Source of the DNA: Litorimonas sp947503715
Lineage (GTDB): Bacteria; Pseudomonadota; Alphaproteobacteria; Caulobacterales; Maricaulaceae
Direction of reading: 5' to 3'
Assembly (NCBI RefSeq): GCF_050271975.1
Contig: NZ_CP189850.1
Coordinates: 1 to 64,000 of the forward strand
DNA: 64,000 nucleotides
Both the position numbers and the translations under genes were made by a program. Under the pieces are notes generated by a model. That model was not told the DNA's origin, searched no databases, and worked only from the letters and a program-made list of their open reading frames with translations. This document shows, piece by piece, positions 35,542-44,035 of the stretch (position 1 is the first letter of the stretch; each line of letters begins with the position of its first letter).

Positions 35542-36888
35542 TCAGGCCGCAAGTCGTTCGATGACCGAAACGAGTTCATCCGTCACGCGGTCCACCTTGG
35601 CCGGATCGTCCCCTTCCGCCATCACGCGGATCAGTGGTTCCGTGCCCGACGCGCGCACCAGAACGCGGCCTGAATTCCCAAACTCAGCTTTGGCCGCCTC
35701 AATCGCGGATTGGAGCTCTGCGTGGAGCATCGGGCTCTCACCGGAATAGCGCACATTTTTGAGCATCTGCGGAACGGGTTCAAACAGGGATAGAACTTCG
35801 CTGGCAGGTTTCTCCTGACGGATGATCTCGGCCAGCACCTGCAGCGCCGCGACTGTGCCGTCCCCCGTCGGGGTGTAATCCGTCATCAGGAGGTGACCCG
35901 ACTGCTCACCACCGAGATTATATCCGTCCTTGCGCATCCGTGCGGCGACATGGCGGTCCCCGACAGGTGTGCGGATGAAGTCCAGTTTCTTATCCTCAAT
36001 GAACCGTTCCAGACCCAGATTGGACATGACTGTTGCAACAATGCCCGGCTTTGCGAGTTGGCCCGTTTTCTGCCAACCTGAGCCCATCAAGGCGAGGAGT
36101 TGGTCACCATCAATAATTCGGCCTTTCTCATCACACATGATGAGACGGTCCGCATCACCGTCCAGTGCAATTCCGACATCCGCGCCCTGCGCGACAACTT
36201 GCTCGGACAGCAAATCCGTGTGGGTTGAGCCACAATCCTTATTGATGTTTGTGCCGTCCGGCGAGACGCCAATTGGAATGACGCTTTCCGCGCCCAGTTC
36301 CCAGAGCGTTGCAGGTGCGGTTTTATAGGCGGCCCCATTGGCGCAATCGATTACGATTTTTAGACCCGATAAGCGCATTCGTCGCGGGAATGTGGCTTTC
36401 GCAATTTCGATATAGCGCGCCTGCATATCCTCATAACGCACAACACGGCCCAGATTGGCGGATTCTGCTAAACCTTGGCCGGGCTCCAGCAGATAACTTT
36501 CAATCTGGCTTTCCGCCTCATCCGAGAGTTTACGCCCACCGGGGCCAAAAAACTTAATGCCGTTATCGTGGTACTTATTATGACTGGCCGTAATCATGAC
36601 GCCCATATCCGCCCGCAAGGTGCGCGTCAGCAGCGACACGGCAGGCGTCGGGAGAGGCCCTGTGAGTTTCACATCCATACCCGCACTCGTGAAACCCGCG
36701 ACGAGGGCCGGTTCAATCATATAGCCGGACAGGCGCGTATCCTTGCCAATCACGACGGAGGGTCGACGGCCATGTGTGGCTTGGAAATAGCGACCCGCCG
36801 CTTGGCCGAGGCGCATCACACTGTCGGGTGTCATCTTCCCGGCATTGGCCAGTCCGCGCACACCATCTGTTCCAAAAAATTTAGCCAT
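35542..36888 (-). CDS. glmM: Phosphoglucosamine mutase
   Basis: Converts glucosamine-6-phosphate to glucosamine-1-phosphate for UDP-GlcNAc, needed for peptidoglycan and LPS. 448 residues, start MAKFFGTDGVRGLAN at ATG 36888; a start five codons earlier is less likely. The active serine lies in MITASHNKYHDNGIKFFG (about residues 97-114), metal-binding DGDADR is near 240, the sugar-binding GGEQSGHLL near 325 and the phosphate-binding RASGTEPLIRVM near 407. All four domains are present. Confidence 0.97.
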   Translation of the reverse strand: MAKFFGTDGVRGLANAGKMTPDSVMRLGQAAGRYFQATHGRRPSVVIGKDTRLSGYMIEPALVAGFTSAGMDVKLTGPLPTPAVSLLTRTLRADMGVMITASHNKYHDNGIKFFGPGGRKLSDEAESQIESYLLEPGQGLAESANLGRVVRYEDMQARYIEIAKATFPRRMRLSGLKIVIDCANGAAYKTAPATLWELGAESVIPIGVSPDGTNINKDCGSTHTDLLSEQVVAQGADVGIALDGDADRLIMCDEKGRIIDGDQLLALMGSGWQKTGQLAKPGIVATVMSNLGLERFIEDKKLDFIRTPVGDRHVAARMRKDGYNLGGEQSGHLLMTDYTPTGDGTVAALQVLAEIIRQEKPASEVLSLFEPVPQMLKNVRYSGESPMLHAELQSAIEAAKAEFGNSGRVLVRASGTEPLIRVMAEGDDPAKVDRVTDELVSVIERLAA

Positions 36889-36957
36889 GTCAGCCCTTAC
36901 CAAATTTCAAGATTCGCATCCGTTTGATTCTCTCTGCCTTTAGCGTAAGGCAAAATT

Positions 36958-37917
36958 ATGAAGGAAGCGGAAAATCACAGCGAATATAATTTGTCCGGCA
37001 AACGCGTTTGGGTGGCTGGGGCCAATGGCATGGTCGGCGGCGCGCTCGTGCGGCGATTGGCCGACGAAAGTGTAGCAGACGTACTGACCCCGACATCGGG
37101 TGAGTTGGACCTGCGCGATCAGGCTACGACTTTGGCATGGATTGAAGCCAACAGACCTGACGCGGTCTTTGTAGCGGCGGCACGGGTGGGCGGCATTCAC
37201 GCCAACTCCACTTATCCGGCGCAATTTCTCTATGACAATTTGATGATTGCGGCGAATGTCATGCATGGATCCCATGTCGCGGGGGTAGAAAAGCTGCTCT
37301 ATCTCGGCAGTTCATGCATTTATCCGAAATTCGCGCCTCAACCCATTCCGGAAACGGCGCTTTTAACGGGTCCGTTAGAGCCGACCAACTCGGCCTATGC
37401 CGTGGCGAAAATCGCGGGCATTCACATGTGCCAAACTTACCGCGAGCAATATGGGTCGGATTTTATCTCGGCCATGCCGTGCAATCTGTACGGGCGCGGC
37501 GATAATTATCATCCGGAAAACAGCCATGTCATTCCCGCGCTACTGCGGCGGGCAGATGCGGCGAAAAAGGCGGGCGACCCGGAACTGACGATTTGGGGTA
37601 CGGGTACGCCGCTGCGCGAATTCCTCGACGCAGATGATGCAGCTGATGCGATGGTTCACATTATGAAAGTCTGGTCCTCACCCGAGATCGTCAATATCGG
37701 CTCAGGGATTGAGACCTCTATTGCCGAACTGGCAGAGGCCGTTGTTAAAGCCGTCGGTTATGAAGGGAAGCTCGTCTTTGACCGGACCAAGCCTGACGGA
37801 ACACCGCGTAAATTGATGGACAGTCAACGCTTGCGCGGCATGGGCTGGCGGCCAAAAACGGAACTGACCGAAGGGTTGAAAGCGGCTTACGGGATGTATT
37901 TGGAAGAAAACGCTTAA
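36958..37917 (+). CDS. fcl: GDP-L-fucose synthase
   Basis: Epimerises and reduces GDP-4-keto-6-deoxymannose to GDP-L-fucose using NADPH. The 319-residue short-chain reductase has the nucleotide-binding VWVAGANGMVGGALVRR (about 16-32), LGSSCIYPKFAPQPI (catalytic Ser/Cys side) and the SAYAVAKIAG YxxxK pair. NLYGRGDNYHPENSHVIPAL is the diagnostic GMER-type loop. The upstream enzyme GDP-mannose 4,6-dehydratase (gmd) is not beside it. manC follows in convergent orientation, linking both to GDP-sugar supply for surface polysaccharide. Confidence 0.94.
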   Translation: MKEAENHSEYNLSGKRVWVAGANGMVGGALVRRLADESVADVLTPTSGELDLRDQATTLAWIEANRPDAVFVAAARVGGIHANSTYPAQFLYDNLMIAANVMHGSHVAGVEKLLYLGSSCIYPKFAPQPIPETALLTGPLEPTNSAYAVAKIAGIHMCQTYREQYGSDFISAMPCNLYGRGDNYHPENSHVIPALLRRADAAKKAGDPELTIWGTGTPLREFLDADDAADAMVHIMKVWSSPEIVNIGSGIETSIAELAEAVVKAVGYEGKLVFDRTKPDGTPRKLMDSQRLRGMGWRPKTELTEGLKAAYGMYLEENA

Positions 37918-37927
37918 GGGCTTAGAC

Positions 37928-39016
37928 TTACAAAAGCTCCGTCTTCCCCTCCTCCTTCAACTGCACAACGATATCCTTCACATTTTGCGCACGGTCCAAA
38001 TTCAAGACGAGTACACGCCCTTCTTTCACGATCACTGCAACATTATCCAACCCGACAACCGCAACGCTCGGGCCGTCCGTTTCGACCAGCGCATTGGTTG
38101 TGTGTGACAAGCGCACATCACCTGAAAGTGCCAAACCCTGATCATCGGCTTTCAACGCATGTAGCGCTTTGAACGACCCGATATCGTGCCAGCCGAGATT
38201 ACACGGGATGACGGCCGCTTTGGCCGTGTGTTCCATAACGGCCTTATCCACGGGCTCATCATCACAATCCGCGAAGGCTTCCGCATCCAAAGAGATTGTA
38301 CCGTCGGACGTCATCGCACTGTCATAGGCGCGTCTGGCGGGGCCTTCAACATTGGGGGAATACGTCGCCATTTCCTCGATGAGGGTCGTCGCGTTGAACA
38401 GGAAGATACCGGAATTCCAGAAATACCCGCCCTCTTCAAGATAGGCCTCCGCCACATCTTTGACTGGTTTTTCGACGAATTTATCGACGAAGAAGGCGCC
38501 GGGACTGAGGACGTCACCTTTGTGAATATAGCCAAAACCCGTCGCTGCATGGTCAGGCGTAATCCCGAATGTGACAAGGTGGCCCTTGGCCGCGACAGGT
38601 GCGCCTGCGGCGACAACACGGCGGAACGCGTCAGGTTTGGTGATGTGATGATCTGCAGGCGCGAGGAGGAAGAGCGCGTCGTCCTGCACGGAGAGCGCGT
38701 GGAGCGCAGCGACCACGGCAGCGGGCGCGGTATTCCGCCCCATCGGCTCAACGATGACCGCTCCGATCTCCATACCAATCTCTGCCATTTGTTGGCGGAT
38801 CATCGCTTCGTGGGAGGCATTGCAGATAAAGACGGGCGGGTGGAACATCTCGCCCGTAAACCGCGCAGCCGTTTCCTGTATCATCGTCTCATCCGTCACG
38901 AGCGGGAGAAGTTGCTTGGGTTCAGCCTTGCGTGAGGCTGGCCAGAGCCGGCTGCCCGCGCCACCCGACAGGATAATTGGTACAATTTTCTCTATATCGC
39001 GCAGTGTATCTGACAT
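37928..39016 (-). CDS. manC: Mannose-1-phosphate guanylyltransferase
   Basis: 362 residues that make GDP-mannose from mannose-1-phosphate and GTP. The pyrophosphorylase signature IVPIILSGGAGSRLWPASR is at about residues 11-29, followed by KQLLPL, FLLAPADHHI (catalytic Asp/His), GFGYI and FVEKP. The protein stops after the left-handed beta-helix, so the phosphomannose isomerase domain of longer ManC/AlgA enzymes is absent. Convergent to fcl with 10 bases between stops. Confidence 0.92.
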   Translation of the reverse strand: MSDTLRDIEKIVPIILSGGAGSRLWPASRKAEPKQLLPLVTDETMIQETAARFTGEMFHPPVFICNASHEAMIRQQMAEIGMEIGAVIVEPMGRNTAPAAVVAALHALSVQDDALFLLAPADHHITKPDAFRRVVAAGAPVAAKGHLVTFGITPDHAATGFGYIHKGDVLSPGAFFVDKFVEKPVKDVAEAYLEEGGYFWNSGIFLFNATTLIEEMATYSPNVEGPARRAYDSAMTSDGTISLDAEAFADCDDEPVDKAVMEHTAKAAVIPCNLGWHDIGSFKALHALKADDQGLALSGDVRLSHTTNALVETDGPSVAVVGLDNVAVIVKEGRVLVLNLDRAQNVKDIVVQLKEEGKTELL

Positions 39017-39081
39017 GCGGAACCCACCCCTATTGTGTCATGAAAATGAAAGAACTGCAGGAAGCCTGCCAACTCTCTCAA

Positions 39082-39495
39082 TTATGAGCCGAGTGTAACT
39101 TTACCCGCGCGGTAGCGCAAGAGAACCCGACAATTGTAGAGAGGTTCTGCCGGCGGGCGAAAGCGCCAGCCCTCTGCCGCTTTTTTCGATGTGCCGTCAA
39201 ACAATCCATCCGGGACAGAGCGCTCAATCCGCACATTTTCTGTCTCGCCGCTTGCTGCGACATCCAGTCGGATAATCGTCCAACCCTGCCGCCCACCTCG
39301 AAACGCGCGGGTGGGATAGTCGGGTAATTCGAAACTAACAGCCGCGAGTTTCTCTCCGCCGATGCAATCATCCGGATCGGAATAGCCTTTGACCCAAGGA
39401 TCGGGGGGGTAGGCGGATTTTGGATTAAACACGCTGGCCGAGCCGCATCCCGTTAGGAACACCGCAGCCAATCCGATGAGCGCCAGCCGTCTCAT
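39082..39495 (-). CDS. TonB-C-terminal-domain lipoprotein
   Basis: 137 residues with a lipoprotein signal (MRRLALIGLAAVFLTGC, lipobox LTGC). The mature part contains YPTRAFRGGRQGWTIIRLDV and VERS/ KKAAEGWRFRP-type segments of the TonB C-terminal domain (RGGRQGW and AAEGWRFRP are the clearest). There is no transmembrane anchor and no proline-rich linker, so it cannot act as a normal TonB; a periplasmic or outer-membrane interaction role is inferred. Its ATG overlaps the HPr stop (ATGA), indicating coupling to ptsH. Confidence 0.75.
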   Translation of the reverse strand: MRRLALIGLAAVFLTGCGSASVFNPKSAYPPDPWVKGYSDPDDCIGGEKLAAVSFELPDYPTRAFRGGRQGWTIIRLDVAASGETENVRIERSVPDGLFDGTSKKAAEGWRFRPPAEPLYNCRVLLRYRAGKVTLGS

Positions 39496-39785
39496 TCGTC
39501 TTCCAATTCGAGAAAACCCTCATTGACGAGTTTCGTCAGCGCCTCGACAACGCCCCCCGCCTCAGGACCTTCCGCCTCGACGGTGATGTCTTCGCCGTAA
39601 GCTGAGCCCAATAAGAGTAAGTCCAACACACTATCGGCTTCGACCCTCTCAGCACATGTATCATTATGGCTCTTTACATGAACCTTGGCGTTATAGCGCA
39701 ACACGCATTCCATGAATTTATTCGACGCGCGGGCATGAAGGCCGCGTTTGTTAACGAGGGTCAGACGGGCGGAGGCAGAGGTCAT
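39492..39785 (-). CDS. ptsH: HPr-family phosphocarrier protein
   Basis: 97 residues. The phosphoryl-accepting His17 is in NKRGLHARAS, and Ser52 in VEADSVLDLLLLG matches the regulatory Ser46 site of other HPr proteins. It belongs to the nitrogen/regulatory PTS of alphaproteobacteria rather than to sugar uptake, judging by the lone EIIA-Man gene five bases upstream and the absence of EIIB/EIIC. HPr kinase (hprK), usually between chvG and EIIA-Man in this class, is not present here. Confidence 0.92.
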   Translation of the reverse strand: MTSASARLTLVNKRGLHARASNKFMECVLRYNAKVHVKSHNDTCAERVEADSVLDLLLLGSAYGEDITVEAEGPEAGGVVEALTKLVNEGFLELEDE

Positions 39786-39790
39786 AAAAC

Positions 39791-40216
39791 CTATGCGCCG
39801 CCGGACAGGATTTGCGAGGCAATCGCGATATAGCGCTGACCTGCATCTTTTGCCTTTTGCGACGCTTCCGCCAGGTTCGCCGTTTCCCGCGCTTCGGCGA
39901 GTTTGATGAGCATGGGCAAGTTCACCCCCGCCAGGACTTCGACCTTGCCGTCGCGCAGCATGGATATTGCGAGATTTGACGGCGTGCCGCCAAACATATC
40001 GGTCAGAAGAATGACCCCGGCCCGACTATCCACACGTTCAACCGCGGCGCGGATATCGTTGCGACGGCGCTCCATATCGTCATCGGGACCGATACAGATG
40101 GTTTCCATCATATCCTGTGGCCCGACGACATGTTCTGTCGCGCGGCGCAGTTCGATGGCCAGTTGACCGTGTGTAACAATGACAAGTCCAATCAAGAGAG
40201 GACCTTTCCAACTCAA
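39791..40216 (-). CDS. PTS EIIA component, mannose family
   Basis: 141 residues of the EIIA-Man fold. The phosphorylated histidine is His16 in IGLVIVTHGQLA. GVILLTDMFGGTPSNLAIS and GVNLPMLIKL are standard family motifs. No cognate EIIB or EIIC is nearby, so a regulatory PTS role is likely. It is cotranscribed with HPr and follows chvG by 68 bases. Confidence 0.92.
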   Translation of the reverse strand: MSWKGPLLIGLVIVTHGQLAIELRRATEHVVGPQDMMETICIGPDDDMERRRNDIRAAVERVDSRAGVILLTDMFGGTPSNLAISMLRDGKVEVLAGVNLPMLIKLAEARETANLAEASQKAKDAGQRYIAIASQILSGGA

Positions 40217-40284
40217 TTTGAAATCTCACCTAATCAAAATTAGGCGGGACTGTGAAGCGCTAAATTGCAGAAATTAAGTAGAAA

Positions 40285-41970
40285 TTACGTCCGCTGCGCC
40301 GGTCTTTGGCGGGGAACATCGACGATAAATCGCGCGCCTTTGACCTCACCCGCATCATCTATCATATTTTGCGCCTGAATTGTGCCGCGATGGGCCTCAA
40401 TAATTTGACGGCAAATGGCGAGGCCGAGACCGGAATGGCTGCCAAAACTCGCGCCCTTGGGCCGCTGGGTATAAAACCGTTCGAAAATTGTTTCCAGATT
40501 ATCGGGCGGAATCCCCGGACCTTCATCCTCGACCGTGAAAATCACGCGCTTTTCTGCCTTACGCGCTGTCACGGTGACCTTGCCCTCGGCAGGGGAGAAC
40601 GTCAGCGCATTGTCGATCAAATTACGCAGGACCTGTGCAAAGGGCGTTTCATAGGCGCGGATATATATGGGATTATCAGGTTCCAGAGTGCTGCCATTGA
40701 CAACATCTGGTCCCGCACCGGAGCGGGTCTGTTGGTAGAACTCCACGATGTTTTCCGCGATTTCTGCGACATCCAATGTCATCGCCGTTTCCCGCGCGAG
40801 ATTGGCATCAACTTTTGACGCCTTGGAAATATCGGTGATGAGGCGGTCCATCCGCGAGACATCCTGTTGTATAATATCAATCAATTTTTCTCGCTGTTCC
40901 GGCTTTTTGGCGACGCGCAGCGTGTCAGACGCAGACCGCAGGGAGGTGAGCGGATTCTTGATCTCATGCGCAACATCCGCTGCGAAATTCGCAATGTCGT
41001 CAATGCGCGTATATAGGCCTTCCGTCATATCCCGCAGGACGAGGGAGAGGTCCCCGATTTCGTCACGACGGTTAGACAAATCAGGAATGGCATCCCGTTT
41101 CTTGGCACTGCGCGTCACGATTTCTGCCGCCCGGGCGAGTTTTCGCATGGGAAGTGTGATGAACAGAGTCAGTGAGAGCGATGTCAGAAACATGGTCAGG
41201 AATGCGAGACCGATAATGGGCGCGAGCGCTTGTCTTTCGGCATTCACGATGGACGAGACATCATTACTCTCCACCGTGACAACGCCGAGGACGTTTTGCA
41301 CGCGCTGCACAGGGCGGGAGACGGTGACGACTAAATTATCCTCCGCATCATAACGTGCGCCCATGACGGGTTCACCCTGAAGACCGGAGCGAACCTCCGC
41401 CGTCAGGTCCCGCCGAAAATTATCCCGATGACGTCTGGCCCAAGGCAGATTGTGGATCTTCTCTGCGAACCAGTTGCGGATGTTTTCGCGCCAGCGGTCC
41501 TGCCAAGGCGGTTCGACCTGTTCGGGGATAATCGGGTCCAGTGGCTCAATGGAGATCGTATCATCCAGACTTTCCGTATCTGCGACCAATGTTCCCGCGC
41601 GGTCATGCAGGCGAACCCGCCAGCCATTGGGCACATTCACGCCGCGCAAAACCTGTTTCGCGCCTTGGACATCCAATTCCGCCGTGCCGCCAAATCCCGT
41701 CGCCTGTTCACCAATTACGGTCGTAATCGTGGCGGCGAGCGAATTAATATTGTCAACTTTGGCTTCGATAAGACCTGTCTCAAACCGGTTCATCGCCAAG
41801 GCCCCGAAGACAAGGATAAGGAGACCGGAGAGGTTAGACAGAAAAATATTCCGCGTCAGGCGGGAGGTCCAAATCGACCGCCTCGGCCCGCGACGGCGGT
41901 CGAGCCGTTTCTTGCGCGAAAAACGTCGTGGCTTTTTTTCCGATGCGATTTCAGAGGCAGACATGCTCAC
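40285..41970 (-). CDS. chvG: Sensor histidine kinase ChvG
   Basis: 561 residues. Two membrane helices flank a periplasmic sensor (about 75-260), followed by HAMP, the dimerisation domain with DVAHEIKNPLTSL (phospho-His near 345) and an HATPase with NLIDNALTFSP, EDEGPGIPPDNL and HSGLGLAICRQII. The N-terminus is long and basic (KKPRRFSRKKRLDRRRG region), as in rhizobial ChvG/ExoS. In relatives ChvG-ChvI senses acid and envelope stress and controls surface polysaccharide genes; HPr/EIIA neighbours are part of the conserved locus. A MITE-like repeat separates it from chvI. Confidence 0.9.
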   Translation of the reverse strand: MSMSASEIASEKKPRRFSRKKRLDRRRGPRRSIWTSRLTRNIFLSNLSGLLILVFGALAMNRFETGLIEAKVDNINSLAATITTVIGEQATGFGGTAELDVQGAKQVLRGVNVPNGWRVRLHDRAGTLVADTESLDDTISIEPLDPIIPEQVEPPWQDRWRENIRNWFAEKIHNLPWARRHRDNFRRDLTAEVRSGLQGEPVMGARYDAEDNLVVTVSRPVQRVQNVLGVVTVESNDVSSIVNAERQALAPIIGLAFLTMFLTSLSLTLFITLPMRKLARAAEIVTRSAKKRDAIPDLSNRRDEIGDLSLVLRDMTEGLYTRIDDIANFAADVAHEIKNPLTSLRSASDTLRVAKKPEQREKLIDIIQQDVSRMDRLITDISKASKVDANLARETAMTLDVAEIAENIVEFYQQTRSGAGPDVVNGSTLEPDNPIYIRAYETPFAQVLRNLIDNALTFSPAEGKVTVTARKAEKRVIFTVEDEGPGIPPDNLETIFERFYTQRPKGASFGSHSGLGLAICRQIIEAHRGTIQAQNMIDDAGEVKGARFIVDVPRQRPAQRT

Positions 41971-42046
41971 GCTCTAGCAGTGGAATGTGGCGGGGTCTTG
42001 TCGGAAATCCAGAGTGGATAAAGAATAAGGTAGATGAGGTAAATCT

Positions 42047-42216
42047 CCTCTCCTTGGGGAGAGGACCGCAGCGCGAAGCGCATAGCGGGGTGAGGGGAAA
42101 ACATGCGCGCCGTCAGGCGCTCCGGATAACGAGATTCAAGGATGCAGGCTATTGCCTGCGTATTCCCCTCACTCGACAGTTCGCTTCGCTCACGGCGACC
42201 TCTCCCGAAGGAGAGG
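42047..42216. repeat. MITE-like palindromic repeat between chvI and chvG
   Basis: A 170-base element with near-mirror ends. CCTCTCCTTGGGGAGAGG at 42047-42064 and CCTCTCCCGAAGGAGAGG at 42199-42216 are terminal hairpins. Next inward, GGGGTGAGGGGAA (42087-42099) is complementary to TTCCCCTCACTC (42173-42184), and CGCGAAGCG matches CGCTTCGCT. It has no coding capacity. If transcribed with chvI-chvG it would fold as a long hairpin in the intercistronic RNA. Confidence 0.75.
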
Positions 42217-42224
42217 TAGTTCAG

Positions 42225-42929
42225 TCAAGCCTCTTTATACTTATATCCCACACCATAGAGTGTTTCGATACCGTCAAAGCTCTTATCATTCTTGCGGAAT
42301 TTTTTGCGCAAGCGTTTGATGTGGCTGTCAATCGTCCGGTCATCGACATAGATTTGGTCGTCGTAAGCGGCGTCCATGAGTTGATCGCGGGATTTCACGT
42401 AACCCGGGCGTTTGGCGAGGGCTTCCAAGATCAGGAATTCCGTGACTGTCAATCTAACAGCAGAGCCGTCCCACGAACAAGCATGACGGTTCGGGTCGAG
42501 GACCAGTTTCCCGCGACGGATGACTTTATCATCGCCTTCCTGCGGTTCGGGCAGTTCGACATTTGTCAGCTTCGCGCGGCGCAGGACGGCCTTGATCCGC
42601 TCTCCCAAGAGGCGCTGGGAAAACGGCTTCGTGATGTAATCATCCGCGCCCATATTAAAGCCAATCGCCTCGTCAAATTCGTCATCTTTTGACGTCAGGA
42701 ATATCACGGGCAGGTTGGATGTCTGGCGCAAGCGGCGCAATAATTCCAAACCATCCATACGCGGCATCTTCACATCAAACACAGCGAGGTCCGGCGGCGA
42801 GGCTTTCAGCGCGGCTAAAGCGCTCACGCCGTCATGGAATTTCTTCACCTCGTATCCTTCGCTCTCCAAGAACATGGAAACCGATGTCAGGATGTTTTCA
42901 TCATCATCGACGAGATAAATCTTTGGCAT
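42225..42929 (-). CDS. chvI: Response regulator ChvI (OmpR family)
   Basis: 234 residues. The receiver domain has the acidic pocket LVDDDEN (residues 6-12), phospho-acceptor Asp in DLAVFDVKMPRMDG, IFLTSKDDE and GADDYITKPFS. The winged-helix DNA-binding domain follows with VRLTVTEFLILEALAKRPG and RTIDSHIKRLRKKF. The ATG at 42929 (MPKIYLVDDDEN) is the conserved start; upstream codons from 43004 are unlike the family. Partner of chvG, 254 bases downstream and separated by the repeat. Confidence 0.93.
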   Translation of the reverse strand: MPKIYLVDDDENILTSVSMFLESEGYEVKKFHDGVSALAALKASPPDLAVFDVKMPRMDGLELLRRLRQTSNLPVIFLTSKDDEFDEAIGFNMGADDYITKPFSQRLLGERIKAVLRRAKLTNVELPEPQEGDDKVIRRGKLVLDPNRHACSWDGSAVRLTVTEFLILEALAKRPGYVKSRDQLMDAAYDDQIYVDDRTIDSHIKRLRKKFRKNDKSFDGIETLYGVGYKYKEA

Positions 42930-43097
42930 TTTTCGCTCCCCAGCGCGGCCCGCGACGTGACGCGGTGAATATTCGTTATTTCTGACTAGGCTCATCGTCT
43001 GCATGGCTCAACCCTTCTCCTTGATTTCTGGGGAAACCAATGCGGGACGATTTGGGCGTCCTTATGACGGGAACCTGCCTTAATGCAGGCTTATTGT

Positions 43098-43523
43098 TTA
43101 AAACGGGAGGGAGATTCCAGCCGCAGCCACCGTCGAACGCACATAGGTCGAACTGTCCAAAGACTGAACGGACGGTGCGCTGCTTGTGCGCGGTCCACGG
43201 TCATTAATATTATTCTCAAAACGCTGGAGCAGGATTTCCTCCATCACAGAAAATTTGATCGGACCGGAAATATTCAACGCAATGGGCTGTTCAGATACGG
43301 GATAATATTCACCGTCTTCATAAGTAGACAGCGAGGCTTGCGGCGTTTCCACAAATTCCATTTGCAGGAGCAGCGCATCCAAAGTGCGGGCATTCATTTC
43401 CGCGACCGTCTCGAATTTATTCATTTCAGCTATCTTTGCATCCATCGCTTGGGCAGTCAGGGGAGACAGAGTGGCGATAGCTGTTGCGGTCAGGATAAGG
43501 GCGGTTGTTTTCAAATGTGTCAT
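43098..43523 (-). CDS. Secreted hypothetical protein
   Basis: 141 residues with a clear signal peptide (MTHLKTTALILTATAIATL, cleaved near TAQA, residue 26). The mature part is acidic with no recognised domain and no cysteine; it contains SEQPIALNISGPIKFSV and ends in AAAGISLPF. The start at 43523 follows GAGAGAGA-type purines. The gene is upstream of chvI on the same strand with about 170 bases between, and is divergent from yggT. Confidence 0.62.
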   Translation of the reverse strand: MTHLKTTALILTATAIATLSPLTAQAMDAKIAEMNKFETVAEMNARTLDALLLQMEFVETPQASLSTYEDGEYYPVSEQPIALNISGPIKFSVMEEILLQRFENNINDRGPRTSSAPSVQSLDSSTYVRSTVAAAGISLPF

Positions 43524-43720
43524 GGTCTCTCTCTCGGTTTTGCCCGACTGTGTCGAGCTGTTGACCCTTAAGAGCATTTATTGACCGAACGGTACAGTAA
43601 CGTTCTGTCACATCGGCGTGAGCTGTTTTGCTTTGGAAGTTTCCTGCAATGACACCATTTCGCGCCTTGCCGCGCCGCGAGTGGCTCCCTAGATAGTTCT
43701 TTCAATTAGGGAACGCCTTC

Positions 43721-44026
43721 ATGTCTTTCGCACAATCTATCATCGCGATGTTCGTACAACCGATACTCTCGCTGATCCTTTTGGTCTTCTTTGCCTATGT
43801 GATCATCAGCTGGTTATTTACCCTGAATATCGTGTCCCCGAATAATCCGACAGCGCGGACAATTTATTCCATTTTAGCTAGTGTCGTGGAACCCATTGTT
43901 GCGCCCTTCCGGAAAATCATCCCGCCCCTCGGCAATTTTGACATGGGCTTCTTCTTCGCCGCCATGCTGCTTTACTGGGTGAGCCGCTACCTCATTCCGG
44001 GCGTCGTGATGCCCGCCCTCGCCTAA
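43721..44026 (+). CDS. YggT family membrane protein
   Basis: 101 residues with two transmembrane pairs. The pattern IIISWLFTLNIVSPNNPTARTIYSI, shown here as VIISWLFTLN and NNPTARTIYSI, then VVEPIVAPFRKIIPPLGNFDMG, is the YggT signature. Roles reported for the family include membrane integrity and cell-division or osmotic functions, none proven here. It lies convergent to hemY with 9 bases between the stops. Confidence 0.88.
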   Translation: MSFAQSIIAMFVQPILSLILLVFFAYVIISWLFTLNIVSPNNPTARTIYSILASVVEPIVAPFRKIIPPLGNFDMGFFFAAMLLYWVSRYLIPGVVMPALA

Positions 44027-44035
44027 GCATTTTAA

